This document shows positions 6,293 through 6,572 of a stretch of DNA of 6,572 bases, one piece after another. A program made the translations under genes and the position numbers. The stretch covers positions 1-6,572 of the forward strand of contig CAIOKL010000046.1 of assembly GCA_903858915.1 (NCBI GenBank), written 5' to 3'. Under the pieces are notes generated by a model that searched no databases, was not told the DNA's origin, and worked only from the letters and a program-made list of their open reading frames with translations. The DNA is from an uncultured Alphaproteobacteria bacterium (GTDB lineage Bacteria > Pseudomonadota > Alphaproteobacteria > Rickettsiales > UBA1997). Numbering within the stretch: position 1 is the first letter of the stretch; each line of letters begins with the position of its first letter.

Positions 6293-6572
6293 ATCTTTTC
6301 TTAGGTGAACCCAAAATCTTCCTAAATTTAAAAATAATTTATGATAAAATTTGTTGTTTACTTTTAAATTTAAATTAATTATGGCGATTTTTTTGCTTTA
6401 AATTACTTAGTAGATTTTGCTTAAAACCCTTTATTTTCAATGTCTCGCGCCTACATTAAATTCTATTTTTTGATTACAAAATGTTCTTAGTTTTATTTTG
6501 CAATAACACTTGTCCACAGCTGTTTTTATTTATTTGCGGTTAAAATTATTGATAAATTTTAAATAATTGTAT
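6293..6572. other. Non-coding AT-rich stretch right of the tRNA promoter
   Basis: I see no gene here. The longest frames are a 16-codon ORF from 6440 and shorter ones without supporting signals. A perfect but purely A/T 11-bp inverted repeat (6323-6333 with 6362-6372) and a single DnaA-box-like TTGTCCACA (6510-6518) are present. Neither is enough to call a functional element. Confidence 0.5.

Noticed and set aside
6323..6372. Perfect 11-bp inverted repeat TAAATTTAAAA / TTTTAAATTTA with a 28-nt loop
   Set aside because: The arms are purely A/T and the loop is large. This is expected at low level in such AT-rich DNA and no adjacent gene gives it a role.
6440..6490. 16-codon plus-strand ORF starting ATG TCT CGC GCC
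   Set aside because: Very short, with no ribosome-binding site or promoter, and no recognisable product.
6510..6518. DnaA-box-like TTGTCCACA
   Set aside because: It is a single one-mismatch copy. About one such site is expected by chance in a window this size, and there is no cluster or origin-type neighbour.

Overview
The window looks like an AT-rich alphaproteobacterial chromosome, most likely from a Rickettsiales-type or other host-associated lineage. Three things suggest this. The intergenic DNA is almost purely A/T. The tRNA-Met(CAT) has the alphaproteobacterial form with an encoded CCA. The two recognisable enzymes are the E1 and E2 components of the 2-oxoglutarate dehydrogenase complex (SucA and SucB). 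Starts generally lack a clear Shine-Dalgarno sequence. The placement within the class is inference, because no phylogenetic marker other than SucA, SucB and the tRNA is present.

All convincing large genes lie on the minus strand. Reading in the direction of transcription, from high to low coordinates, the order is as follows. First comes tRNA-Met with a strong sigma70-type promoter, then a 160-aa three-TM membrane protein of unknown function. Next is sucA (945 aa, complete). After a 115-bp gap comes a 490-aa gene of unknown function with two hydrophobic blocks and a proline-rich, internally repeated C-terminal tail. A 239-bp gap follows, and then sucB, which runs off the left edge with its lipoyl domain and the start of its subunit-binding domain visible. 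The only plausible plus-strand gene is a 32-codon proline-rich ORF at 5363-5461. It sits behind a good promoter-like sequence and stops 3 bp short of the stop of the 160-aa gene.

The most notable point is the layout of the 2-oxoglutarate dehydrogenase locus. sucA and sucB, normally adjacent and co-transcribed, are separated by the 490-aa gene. The signals fit transcriptional uncoupling: a terminator-like hairpin with a T-run follows the 490-aa gene, and sucB has its own promoter-like sequence (TTGACG-N16-TAAAAT) overlaid by a short palindrome. A perfect 18-bp inverted repeat with a 4-nt loop ends exactly on the first base of the start codon of the 490-aa gene, so that gene may be under RNA-structure or repressor control.

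No CRISPR array, transposase, integrase, rRNA or recognisable toxin-antitoxin module is visible. The 363 bases right of the tRNA hold only its promoter. Function assignments beyond sucA, sucB and the tRNA are inference from composition and topology.
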